This document shows, one piece after another, positions 55,383 to 64,000 of a stretch of 64,000 nt of DNA; positions within the stretch are counted from its first letter, which is position 1, and each line of letters begins with the position of its first letter. Position numbers and translations under genes: made by a program. Source of the stretch: an uncultured Thermomicrobiales bacterium (lineage in GTDB: Bacteria > Chloroflexota > Chloroflexia > Thermomicrobiales > UBA6265); NCBI GenBank assembly GCA_902806355.1, contig CADCWI010000092.1:62001-126000 (forward strand), in the 5' to 3' direction. A model generated the notes under the pieces. The model was not told the DNA's origin. It made no database searches and worked only from the letters and a program-made list of their open reading frames with translations.

Positions 55383-56495
55383 TCATGTGCGCGTGTAATG
55401 CTGGGCTCCAACGTTTCGCACCAGCCCCTGAAGTTCGAGCGTCAACAGTTGCGCGGACACCAGCGGCAATGGCATTCCACACTGAGCCACGATGTCATCG
55501 ATATGCTGAGGCTCGCCGGTCAGAACCGCCAATAGTCGCCTGTCCTCCTCGTTGAGCAGCAACGACTGTTGCACCGGTTCCTCGCGTTCCGCCCGCCGAA
55601 TCTGCAGGTCCTCGAGCACGTCATCGGCCGACCGGACAAGCCTCGCGCCGTCCCTGATGAGCCGATTCGTGCCCATGCTGTTCGCCGCCGTGACGTTTCC
55701 GGCGACGGCGAACACGTCTCTGCCCTGGTCCGCCGCGAAGTCGACGGTGATCAGAGCTCCGCTTCGATCAGGTGCCTCGACAACGACCACGCCCAGCGAC
55801 AATCCCGAAATGATCCGGTTGCGAGCGGGGAAGTTTGGCGCATCCGACTTGCGGTCCGGCGCATACTCCGACATCACCGCCCCCTGCTCGGCGATGCGCC
55901 TGGCCAACCCTCGGTGCTCATGGGGATAGATCCGGTTTACGCCGCCGCCCAGGACGGCAATCGTCCGCCCGCCAGCGTCGAGGGCCGCCTGGTGGGCGAT
56001 CCCGTCCACGCCCAGAGCGAGCCCGGAAACGACGGTGACCCCGGCCGCGGCGAGCCCAGCCCCGATCTGCTTCGCGACTTCGCGCCCATACGCGGAAACA
56101 CGCCGGGTGCCAACGATCGCAACCGCGGTCGAATCCGTCTCGATGATCTGGCCACGGTAGAAGAGCACGGGTGGTGGCCCACCGGCTTCCCGCAGGATGG
56201 CGGGATAATCGTCATCGACGAGGGTAACCGTCGAGATACCGTCCCGCTCCAGGTGCGATCGGAGAGTCAGGACATCGATCTCGGTTCGGGTCTTGATCAG
56301 GGCCGCGTGAGAGCGATCATCGAGGATAGCGCGAAGCCGGATCGCGTCGGCGGACCAGGCGCGCTCAAGCGACCCGAAGTGCTCTTCCAGTCGTCGCATT
56401 CGCGAGGGGCCGATGAACGGGACGAAGTGGAAGGCGACCCAATAGTCCCGCTCGCCTTGCACGAGAACCGCGTCCGCCCCGGCACCTGCGTTCAC
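55383..56495 (-). CDS. dprA: DNA-processing protein DprA
   Basis: ssDNA-binding protein that loads RecA on incoming DNA in transformation. 370 aa: an N-terminal SAM-like helical part (FVPFIGPSRMRRLEEHFGSLERAWSA), the Rossmann-like core VAIVGTRRVSAYGREVAKQIGAGLA...VSGLALGVDGIAHQAALDAGG, EAPDRSGALITVDFAADQGRDVFAVAGN, and a C-terminal winged helix (VLTGEPQHIDDIVAQCGMPLPLVSAQLLTLELQGLV). GTG start with GGAG 6 nt upstream. Confidence 0.94.
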   Translation of the reverse strand: MNAGAGADAVLVQGERDYWVAFHFVPFIGPSRMRRLEEHFGSLERAWSADAIRLRAILDDRSHAALIKTRTEIDVLTLRSHLERDGISTVTLVDDDYPAILREAGGPPPVLFYRGQIIETDSTAVAIVGTRRVSAYGREVAKQIGAGLAAAGVTVVSGLALGVDGIAHQAALDAGGRTIAVLGGGVNRIYPHEHRGLARRIAEQGAVMSEYAPDRKSDAPNFPARNRIISGLSLGVVVVEAPDRSGALITVDFAADQGRDVFAVAGNVTAANSMGTNRLIRDGARLVRSADDVLEDLQIRRAEREEPVQQSLLLNEEDRRLLAVLTGEPQHIDDIVAQCGMPLPLVSAQLLTLELQGLVRNVGAQHYTRT

Positions 56496-56738
56496 CCGTG
56501 TCTCCTTATTCTACCACCCGGCGAGGATCGATCGCGAGTGCTGCGTAACGGGGATTGCGCGCTGGAATCCCTGGCCCAACAATGCTGTCAGCCGCATGCC
56601 CGACGACCCGATTGGTCCGGTCCGGTGCCGGGCTGATCGGTGAGGATGACAGGCGAGGGTCTGGTTCACCACCGTGCCCATTCCGGCATCCCAGCAGTAT
56701 CGTGGCGTGTACTACACATGAAGGTAAGGGAGCAGTCG

Positions 56739-57506
56739 ATGCAATTCAATAACCCGGTCAAGGAAAAGCTCGCCAATGGCGAGGTCGTGCTGGGGTGTTT
56801 CATCCCGCCGCCTTCCGGTTTCACCGTCGAGATCCTTGCGCTTGCCGGGTTTGATTTCGTCATCCTCGATGGCGAGCACGGTCCGATCTCCCCGGAGTCC
56901 GCCTACGAGATGATCCTGGCGGCCGAATCTCGCGGTATACCGGCGTTCGCCCGGATTGGGCAGAATGACAAGCAGGTGATCCTAAAATACCTCGACCTCG
57001 GTATCGCGGGCGTGATGGTGCCGCAGATCGGCGATGCCGGGCAGGCGGAGAACGCGATCGCCGCAACGAAATTCTGGCCTCGTGGAACCCGGGGACTCGC
57101 CGGTGGCCGCACCTTCAACTACGGGTTGAAGGAAGCCGCGCCAGAGCTCGTGCCCGTGCTCGATGATCGGGTGCAAACGATCATCCAGTTCGAGCATATC
57201 GACACGTTGCCCCACCTCGACTCGATTCTGGACGTGCCGGATCTCGACGTCCTGTTCATCGGCCCGAATGATCTGGCTCAATCCATGGGTTTCCCCGGTC
57301 AACCAGGCCATCCGGAGGTGACCAGAGTCGCCGATGATGTCGTTCGCCGGGTCAAGGCGCGTGGGATCACGCTGGGAACGGTTGCGCCGGATGCGGCAGG
57401 CGCCAAGGTAGCAATCGAGCGTGGGTTCGACATGATCGTCGCCAACTCACCCGGGTTGCTCGCCTCCGCCGCCAAGGCATATATCATGGAAACCCGATCC
57501 GGCTAA
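56739..57506 (+). CDS. HpcH/HpaI-type aldolase
   Basis: Class II 2-keto-3-deoxy-aldarate-type aldolase. 255 aa: FVILDGEHGPISPE (metal Glu/Asp and His), FARIGQNDKQVILKYLDLGIAGVMVPQI, LAGGRTFNYGL, QFEHIDTLPHLDSILDVPDLDVLFIGPNDLAQSMG. AAGGGAG at 56723-56729, 9 nt upstream, selects the ATG at 56739 over 56718. Substrate is a 2-keto-3-deoxy or 2,4-dihydroxy acid, not resolved. Possibly co-transcribed with nothing; the downstream gap is 360 nt. Confidence 0.88.
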   Translation: MQFNNPVKEKLANGEVVLGCFIPPPSGFTVEILALAGFDFVILDGEHGPISPESAYEMILAAESRGIPAFARIGQNDKQVILKYLDLGIAGVMVPQIGDAGQAENAIAATKFWPRGTRGLAGGRTFNYGLKEAAPELVPVLDDRVQTIIQFEHIDTLPHLDSILDVPDLDVLFIGPNDLAQSMGFPGQPGHPEVTRVADDVVRRVKARGITLGTVAPDAAGAKVAIERGFDMIVANSPGLLASAAKAYIMETRSG

Positions 57507-57866
57507 TGGACTTTTGATCCGCGTCCCGCCCACGTCCGAGGCTTGCAGGTGGTGCAAGAAGCACAACTGCGGACGAAGATTGTGTATGGGCGGCGGGAGA
57601 GGGAGACCGTTCAAGGGGTGTCACACCGCCCGATGACGGTCCGTCGAATTGTCGCGGGCATAGGGCTGTGTTATCTTGCAATTCCAGTGGATCAACACAG
57701 GCTGGGATGTTGGCATACCATGCCGGACAACACCCGCTACCAGCGCTAACTCAACGTACAGTAGGTCGTCCTCCCGTCGGATCTGGGCGAACCCTTACGG
57801 GATCGTCGAAACCGGAACATCATCCTTCTATCGAGTACGACTGGCGACAGGGCGAGGGGATTACGG
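57507..57866. other. Intergenic region upstream of oppD
   Basis: 360 nt without a convincing gene. A possible TTGTCG element near 57649 could be part of a promoter for the oppD-oppF unit, but the -10 is weak. Confidence 0.35.
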
Positions 57867-59030
57867 ATGGCGATTCAGCCACAAACGACCACTTCCGCAC
57901 AAACGGGCAGGACGACTGCCGGCGGGCAACAGCCGCTCCTCGAAGTGAAGAATTTGAAAACGCAGTTCTTCACTCAGGACGGCGTCGTCAAAGCCGTCGA
58001 TGACGTCTCGTTCTATGTAATGCCGGGAGAGACGCTTGGGGTCGTCGGTGAGTCTGGATCCGGCAAGAGCATGACGGGCCTCTCGATCATGCGGTTGATT
58101 CCCAACCCTCCCGGCAAGATCGTCAACGGCGAGGTCCAGTTCAACGGGCGTGACATCCTGAAGATGTCCGAGGAACAGGTCCGCTCGATCCGCGGCAACG
58201 ACATCGCCATGATCTTCCAGGATCCAATGACCTCGCTGAATCCGGTGCTGACGATCAATCGCCAGATCAGCGAAGCCTTGCAGCTGCACATGGGCATGAA
58301 CAAGTCCCAGGCGCGCGCTCGGGCCGTTGAGCTGCTCAACATGGTCGGGATTCCCAACTCCGAAGAGCGTGTGGACCAGTATCCTCATCAGTTCTCGGGT
58401 GGCATGCGCCAGCGCGTGATGATCGCGATGGCGTTGTCCTGCAATCCCAAGCTCCTGATTGCCGACGAGCCGACGACGGCGCTGGACGTGACGATCCAGG
58501 CGCAAATCCTCGACCTGATGCGAACGCTCCAGTCGGAGACCGGGACGGGCGTGCTGATGATCACCCACTCCATGGGCGTGGTCGCTGGCATGGCTGATCG
58601 CGTACAGGTCATGTACGCCGGTCATATCGTGGAGACGGCCAGCACTGAAGAGATCTTCGCCAATCCGCGACATCCGTATACCGTTGGCCTGATGAAGTCG
58701 ATTCCACGCCTGGATGCCAAGAGCAAGGAGAAGCTTCATCCGATCCGGGGCCTTCCGCCTGACCTCATCGATCTCCCGGACATGTGCCCGTTCGTCCCGC
58801 GCTGCAACTACGCCAGCGAGAAGTGTGAACAAAAGAACCCGCCCCTGATCGAGGTCGGAACCGGGCACTATTCGGCCTGCTGGTTCTGGGAGGACGTCCA
58901 TCGGGAGGATGACCAGGACGCCGTTGCCCGAGCTCGTGGCAATCCCGAACCATCAGTCGCCGCCAATGACTACATCCCCAACAATGCGGTAGACCTTGGT
59001 GTCTCGCCGAACCAGATCAGCACCGAATAA
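57867..59030 (+). CDS. oppD: Oligopeptide/dipeptide ABC transporter ATP-binding protein (OppD-like)
   Basis: 387 aa. ABC ATPase: Walker [16 protein letters not shown]-loop [11 protein letters not shown], signature [13 protein letters not shown], Walker [15 protein letters not shown], and the OppD-type C-terminal [21 protein letters not shown]ys motif (possible Fe-S site). GAGGGG 8 nt upstream supports the ATG. Works with OppF as a pair driving a peptide importer. Permeases and binding protein are not here, so oppD-oppF is split from oppABC. Confidence 0.92.
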   Translation: MAIQPQTTTSAQTGRTTAGGQQPLLEVKNLKTQFFTQDGVVKAVDDVSFYVMPGETLGVVGESGSGKSMTGLSIMRLIPNPPGKIVNGEVQFNGRDILKMSEEQVRSIRGNDIAMIFQDPMTSLNPVLTINRQISEALQLHMGMNKSQARARAVELLNMVGIPNSEERVDQYPHQFSGGMRQRVMIAMALSCNPKLLIADEPTTALDVTIQAQILDLMRTLQSETGTGVLMITHSMGVVAGMADRVQVMYAGHIVETASTEEIFANPRHPYTVGLMKSIPRLDAKSKEKLHPIRGLPPDLIDLPDMCPFVPRCNYASEKCEQKNPPLIEVGTGHYSACWFWEDVHREDDQDAVARARGNPEPSVAANDYIPNNAVDLGVSPNQISTE

Positions 59031-59048
59031 CACTTGGAGGACAAAGGT

Positions 59049-60149
<1,101 letters not shown>

Positions 60150-60221
60150 AACTCCCTGTACGAGAGGCGGATAATCAATAGTTGAGTCCTGCCTCTCTCC
60201 GCGCTGGACTGAGCACCGAAC

Positions 60222-60896
60222 GTGAACCTCTCCCCGAACTTCCGCGAACCCGACCAGATCATCGCCTTTCTCCTGTCGTTCGTTATCGCGACGACGATCC
60301 ACGAGTTCATGCACGCGTATGTTGCGCATCGGCTCGGCGATAACACCGCTCGCGATCTCGGCAGGATCACGCTCAACCCCGTGGAGCACTTCGATCCGAT
60401 CGGCTTCTTCGGCATGGTGATGATCTCGATCGGGTTCCCGTTCATCGGCTGGGGCAAACCCGTACCGGTGAATCCGTCGCGGTTCAGTCACCGGTTCGCG
60501 GGCGATCGTCAGCGGGGGATGGCGATCGTGGCCGCCGCCGGGCCGCTCTCCAATGTCGCTCAGGCATTGATCGCCGCGATTCCCTACCAGATAGTGATCC
60601 GGAACGGAATCGACATCGGGCGCGGGTTCGACCTGCTGACGACGTTCATCCTGGTGAATGCACTGCTGGCTTCCTTCAACATGATTCCGATTCCCCCGCT
60701 CGATGGACACAAGATCCTGATGGGAATCCTGCCCCGTTTCTGGACGCCGCTCTTTGCCCCGCTCGAGCGATACGGTTTCCTCGTGTTGATGCTGCTCTTC
60801 TTCGTTGGCGGCCAGCTCGGAAGAGAGATCGTCGGCGGGATCCTGAGCCCGGTCCAGGAGGCCATCTTCCGGATGGTCAACGTCGGCCTCACCTGA
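60222..60896 (+). CDS. Site-2 protease-family M50 metalloprotease
   Basis: 224 aa membrane protein with about five TM segments. TTIHEFMHAYVAHRLGD carries the zinc HExxH, and NMIPIPPLDGHKIL is the second zinc motif (LDG Asp). Many M50-like proteins of this short type have unknown substrates. It starts with GTG without a strong ribosome binding site. It lies just downstream of oppF. Confidence 0.85.
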   Translation: MNLSPNFREPDQIIAFLLSFVIATTIHEFMHAYVAHRLGDNTARDLGRITLNPVEHFDPIGFFGMVMISIGFPFIGWGKPVPVNPSRFSHRFAGDRQRGMAIVAAAGPLSNVAQALIAAIPYQIVIRNGIDIGRGFDLLTTFILVNALLASFNMIPIPPLDGHKILMGILPRFWTPLFAPLERYGFLVLMLLFFVGGQLGREIVGGILSPVQEAIFRMVNVGLT

Positions 60897-60919
60897 CGGC
60901 GAGCGATACTGTCCACAAG

Positions 60920-61468
60920 ATGGTCTCTTTCCAGATCCGGGTACGTCAGACCTTGTTCCACCTCCGGTACGGCTTGACAGGAACGCGTGGAGCGCCCGGG
61001 ATCCCGGATGAACTCGCGATCCGGTTGCTCCCCGAAACGGAAGCGCTCTTTCGTGGTCTCTCTTCCGCCGACCAGGCCCACTCGATCGCGATCGCATTGG
61101 AGCTGCTCGACCATGACGCATCGGATGCGCTCGTCATGGCTGGACTGCTGCACGATATCGGCAAGCTCTCGAAGCCGCACCGGATCACGGTCCTGCATCG
61201 GATTGCTTGCGTCGTGATGCGCAGGGTTGCTCCTTCCTCTATCGAATGGCTTCGGAATCTCACCAGGCCGCCCCGCGGCTTGATGGGCGTGTGGACGCTC
61301 GCCGTTCACGACATCACGGGCGCACGGATTGTCGGCAATATCGGTTATGACGAGCGGGTACAGTGGCTCGTACGTCATCATCAAGCGCGCGATGTCGATG
61401 ACCCCGAGCTCGAATTCCTCCAGGCCCTGGATGACCGTGCTCCAGAGCTATCCGCCCGCTACACTTAG
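60920..61468 (+). CDS. HD-domain hydrolase-like protein
   Basis: 182 aa. MAGLLHDIGKLSKPH gives the HD metal motif (His-Asp) with other conserved His/Asp in HDASDALV upstream and VRHHQARDVDDPEL at the end. HD proteins hydrolyse phosphate bonds of nucleotides or signals. Start ATG has no strong ribosome binding site. Between an M50 protease and scpA; no link to either is obvious. Confidence 0.78.
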   Translation: MVSFQIRVRQTLFHLRYGLTGTRGAPGIPDELAIRLLPETEALFRGLSSADQAHSIAIALELLDHDASDALVMAGLLHDIGKLSKPHRITVLHRIACVVMRRVAPSSIEWLRNLTRPPRGLMGVWTLAVHDITGARIVGNIGYDERVQWLVRHHQARDVDDPELEFLQALDDRAPELSARYT

Positions 61469-61474
61469 CGGCCT

Positions 61475-62293
61475 ATGAACGCGATCTCGCCCAATGGGCC
61501 ACCCTCCCTGTCCGAATACCAGCTCCGCCTCCCGGCGTACGAAGGTCCGCTCGATGTCCTGCTGCGCCTGATCGAGCGTTCGCAGCTGGCGATCGAGGAC
61601 GTTTCGCTGGTAGCCGTGACGCGGCAGTTCCTCGCATTCGTCGAGAGCCTCGTCGAGGCATCTCCCGATGTCGTGGCGGAGTTCACGGCAGTGGGCGCGA
61701 GGCTGACGGTGCTGAAGAGTCGCTCCTTGCTTCCCCGGCCGACTACGCCGGAGGAGAACGTTCCGGAGAGCGACCTCGCGGACCAGCTTCGCGAATACAA
61801 ACGGATCAAGGCGCTGGCCGCACACCTTGAGGAGGCTTACGCGTCAGGAATCACTTCGTATCCAGGTGCACGCGGAGGCGCGGTCGAGCGCCCAAACGGA
61901 GTGACGAGCGTCAAGCTTGCACACCAGGATACGTCCAGCCTGCTGCGCTCGTTGCGACGCCGGTTGTCGGTGGTTCCGCGTCCGCCAACGATCGTCCGGC
62001 AGCGACCAGTGCTGAGCCTGCGCGAGCTCGTCGACCATGTCAGCGACTGCGTCGACCGCCTGACCCAGGTGCGATTCTCGACGGTAGTGCGGGAGTACCG
62101 CAGTCGGACAGAAGTCGCGACCGCCTTCCTGGCGGTGCTGGTTCTTGTCCGTCGCCAATCCATTGCCGCGTCCCAGCCAGATGTGTTCAGCGAGATCAGG
62201 CTCAGCCAGCGGACCGAACCAATCTCGCTGGGAGCCCCTCTCGATCAGGACGATGAACGGTTGTTCGCCTACCGCAGCGACCTCGATGCTTGA
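61475..62293 (+). CDS. scpA: Segregation and condensation protein A
   Basis: Kleisin subunit of the SMC-ScpAB complex. 272 aa: LPAYEGPLDVLLRLIERSQLAIEDV at the N-terminus binds the SMC neck; the C-terminal winged helix (LVDHVSDCVDRLTQVRFSTVVRE...VTAFLAVLVLVRRQSI) binds the other head. Linked with scpB directly downstream. Six nt after the HD gene. Confidence 0.92.
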   Translation: MNAISPNGPPSLSEYQLRLPAYEGPLDVLLRLIERSQLAIEDVSLVAVTRQFLAFVESLVEASPDVVAEFTAVGARLTVLKSRSLLPRPTTPEENVPESDLADQLREYKRIKALAAHLEEAYASGITSYPGARGGAVERPNGVTSVKLAHQDTSSLLRSLRRRLSVVPRPPTIVRQRPVLSLRELVDHVSDCVDRLTQVRFSTVVREYRSRTEVATAFLAVLVLVRRQSIAASQPDVFSEIRLSQRTEPISLGAPLDQDDERLFAYRSDLDA

Positions 62294-62354
62294 TCCAGCG
62301 GGCACAATGCTGGCCAGACCAAATGTAGGACGCGATCAAACGAGGATTCTGAGG

Positions 62355-63062
62355 ATGAGCCCCATCTCCAACACTGACTCCACGGAGGTGACTCAACTCG
62401 ATTTCGCTGCCGATGTTGGGCCAGGCCTGCCGCAGGAGGAACTGGCGGCGTTGATCGAAGCGTTTTTGCTCGTTGCGGCAGAGCCACCGACAGTTGCGGA
62501 GCTCGCGGCCGGCGCCGGCACACGCTTGGAGAATATTGAAGCGGCCCTTGTCCATATGGCGGACCAAACCGACCGCGGCTGGCTTGTGCAGCGACATGGG
62601 GACCGCGTCCAGCTCGCCACCGCACCTCGCTTCGCTCACTACCTGCGGGCGTTTCTTGGTCTCGACCGTGAAGCCCGGCTCTCGTCCGCCGCACTGGAAA
62701 CCCTGGCGATCATTGCCTACCAGCAACCCGCCACGCGATCCGAAATCGAAGCAGTCCGGGGTGTCGATTGCTCGGGTGTGCTCGCGACACTCCACGCACG
62801 CGGGCTGATCGAACCGATCTCACGGCGTCCTACCGTCGGAAACCCAATTCAGTACGGTACGTCCGCTGATTTCCTCAATCATTTCGGGCTGAGCTCGCTC
62901 GCCGACCTGCCACCAATCGGGCTCATCGATGGTATCGAGGGGCGGAAGGTGCTCGAAAATGCAAGCAAGACAGGTTCTTCGGATCGTTCGCTGGAGGAGG
63001 ACAAGACGTCCGACCACCAGGTGAGTCGTGAAGAGGCACTGAAGAACGGTGGCGCATCGTGA
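62355..63062 (+). CDS. scpB: Segregation and condensation protein B
   Basis: Dimeric winged-helix regulator of SMC-ScpA. 235 aa: LIEAFLLVAAEPPTVAELAAGAG (first winged helix), RHGDRVQLATAPRFAHYLRAFLG, LSSAALETLAIIAYQQPATRSEIEAVRGVD and the GLIEPISRRPTVGNPIQYGTSADFLNHFGLSSLADLPP block typical of ScpB. GAGG just upstream of the ATG at 62355. The C-terminal 40 residues are polar and variable. scpA precedes it. Confidence 0.93.
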   Translation: MSPISNTDSTEVTQLDFAADVGPGLPQEELAALIEAFLLVAAEPPTVAELAAGAGTRLENIEAALVHMADQTDRGWLVQRHGDRVQLATAPRFAHYLRAFLGLDREARLSSAALETLAIIAYQQPATRSEIEAVRGVDCSGVLATLHARGLIEPISRRPTVGNPIQYGTSADFLNHFGLSSLADLPPIGLIDGIEGRKVLENASKTGSSDRSLEEDKTSDHQVSREEALKNGGAS

Positions 63063-63109
63063 TCCTTCCCCCCTCGAATCGCCCCGAGATCACATGCCGG
63101 AGACTCCCG

Positions 63110-64000
63110 TAGTTCGCATGACGAACGGCCATGGTGAGCTGCGGCAACGGAAAGGCTCACGCATTTGCCGCTATTGCTCGACTCGTGATGCCCGCGAAAG
63201 AACTTCAGGAACCTGTCCGAATCGCCGGCACTGCGCTTTTACCTCGTGCTGTTCACGGCATCCGCCACGGCTGGCGACGTGGTGTTTGAGCTCAGGGCGC
63301 CGTCCCCGGAGTTCCGTTCGGAGATCGAAGCGCTGGCCCAGGCGCATGGCGAGGGAATGGTCCAACTGATCGATGCCGATCATTCCGCTAGAGCGAATCC
63401 AGCCAGGGACGATGCTTCCCAACATCGAGATGCCGGACCTCGAATCGACTGCAATGTGCGCGCAAATCGCGAAGCGATTCTGCGGATCCCCAACCGCTGC
63501 GAACATTTTCACGCCCTGCGCGACTGGTTCCGAGCGTTGTTCAATCACCCCAGGCTCTACCCAGCCGATACGTCTCCGATTCCGGTGTACCTGATCAAGC
63601 GCGCAATCACGGATGCTGGCAACCTCCTGAGCGAGCCACGAGACGAAGTGCTCCTCCACGGTGACATCCACCACGAGATCATCCTCTGGGGAAGCGGGCA
63701 GGGATGGGTCACGTTCGGTCCAAAGAGGGCTGATCGGTGAACGTGGCTACGACGTCGCTACCTGGATGCTGAATCCGTAGGACATCGGCGAGCGGCTCGG
63801 CCTGGAGGAGATCATGTCGTCCCGACTCAATCTCTTCTCGCCGGATCTTTCGATCGGCCGCAGGCGGTTCACCGAGTGGGCGTTCATGCACTCGGTCCTG
63901 TCATGTGCTGGACGCTTGAGAACGACGGCTTCCAGGATCTCATAGACTCCCTGCAATGCGCTGCCACCGTCACTGGCTTCCAGGACGGGAGAGAAGTCTA
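63110..64000 (+). pseudogene. Aminoglycoside phosphotransferase (APH(6)-like) pseudogene
   Basis: Remains of a streptomycin 6-kinase-type gene spread over frames. One frame gives FELRAPSPEFRSEIEALAQ (about 63285-63345), another LERIQPGTMLPNIEMPD (about 63382-63435), the first again LLHGDIHHEIILWGSGQG (63650-63706), and a third GLIGERGYDVATWMLNP then an in-frame TAG (63778-63780) and further recognisable text. At least three shifts and one stop separate parts that would be one protein. The end runs off the window. Confidence 0.75.

Overview
This is a GC-rich, gene-dense bacterial chromosomal segment, mostly housekeeping. Several traits suggest Chloroflexota, possibly Thermomicrobia: a T-box in front of leuS, many GTG/TTG starts, an S41 peptidase with an unusual 'FGTGTV' active site, CO-dehydrogenase-type subunits, and long Ala/Pro/Thr or Gly/Arg tails on ribosomal proteins. 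That assignment is an inference from gene content. No phage, IS element or CRISPR array is visible.

Layout. 1-6.3 kb: rplS, rnhB, yraN, a small membrane protein, moaB, hisS, a PIG-L deacetylase and a galactokinase-like GHMP kinase, all on +. 6.4-11.4 kb (minus): D-2-hydroxyacid dehydrogenase, moaA, a cyanophycin-synthetase-like Mur ligase lacking its ATP-grasp domain, and a CPBP protease. 11.6-17 kb (+): parB, prfB with a programmed +1 frameshift, a peptidase-MA-like secreted protein, a thioredoxin-like ferredoxin and a PAP2 protein. 17-25 kb: two uncharacterised minus genes, an MFS transporter, gcvPB, a strong terminator and a GH38-type glycosidase (minus). 25-28.1 kb (minus): leuS behind a T-box leader that contains a complete tRNA-Ala(GGC) gene. 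28.1-31 kb: a translin-family protein, then DUF192, otsB and a secreted protein (minus). 31.2-37.4 kb (+): cysS (MshC-like motif), rpsF-ssb-rpsR, a membrane-anchored PPIase and a disordered membrane protein. 37.5-40.4 kb (minus): coxM, coxS and a protein with a PD-(D/E)XK-like signature. 41-46 kb (minus): a cell-surface polysaccharide-like group (large polytopic membrane protein, small membrane protein, UDP-galactopyranose-mutase-like flavoprotein, GtrA). 46-50.5 kb: S41 peptidase, VOC protein, ilvE and a ROK sugar kinase. 50.6-56.5 kb (minus): dprA-topA-hslV-hslU. 56.7-63.1 kb (+): HpcH/HpaI aldolase, oppD-oppF, M50 protease, HD protein and scpA-scpB. The window ends in a decayed aminoglycoside-phosphotransferase pseudogene.

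The most interesting locus is 27.6-28.8 kb. A sigma70 promoter starts a T-box leader with recognisable Stem I, a CUC specifier, a Stem II element, antiterminator and terminator, and a full tRNA-Ala gene sits between Stem I/II and the antiterminator. On the other strand, starting about 50 bp from the promoter, is a translin/TRAX-like protein that keeps the E-x-x-E pair known from the C3PO RNase. Other points worth follow-up are the S41 peptidase whose Lys and Gln positions are Thr and Leu, the CphA-like protein without ATP-grasp, and long perfect hairpins lacking U-tracts at several gene ends.
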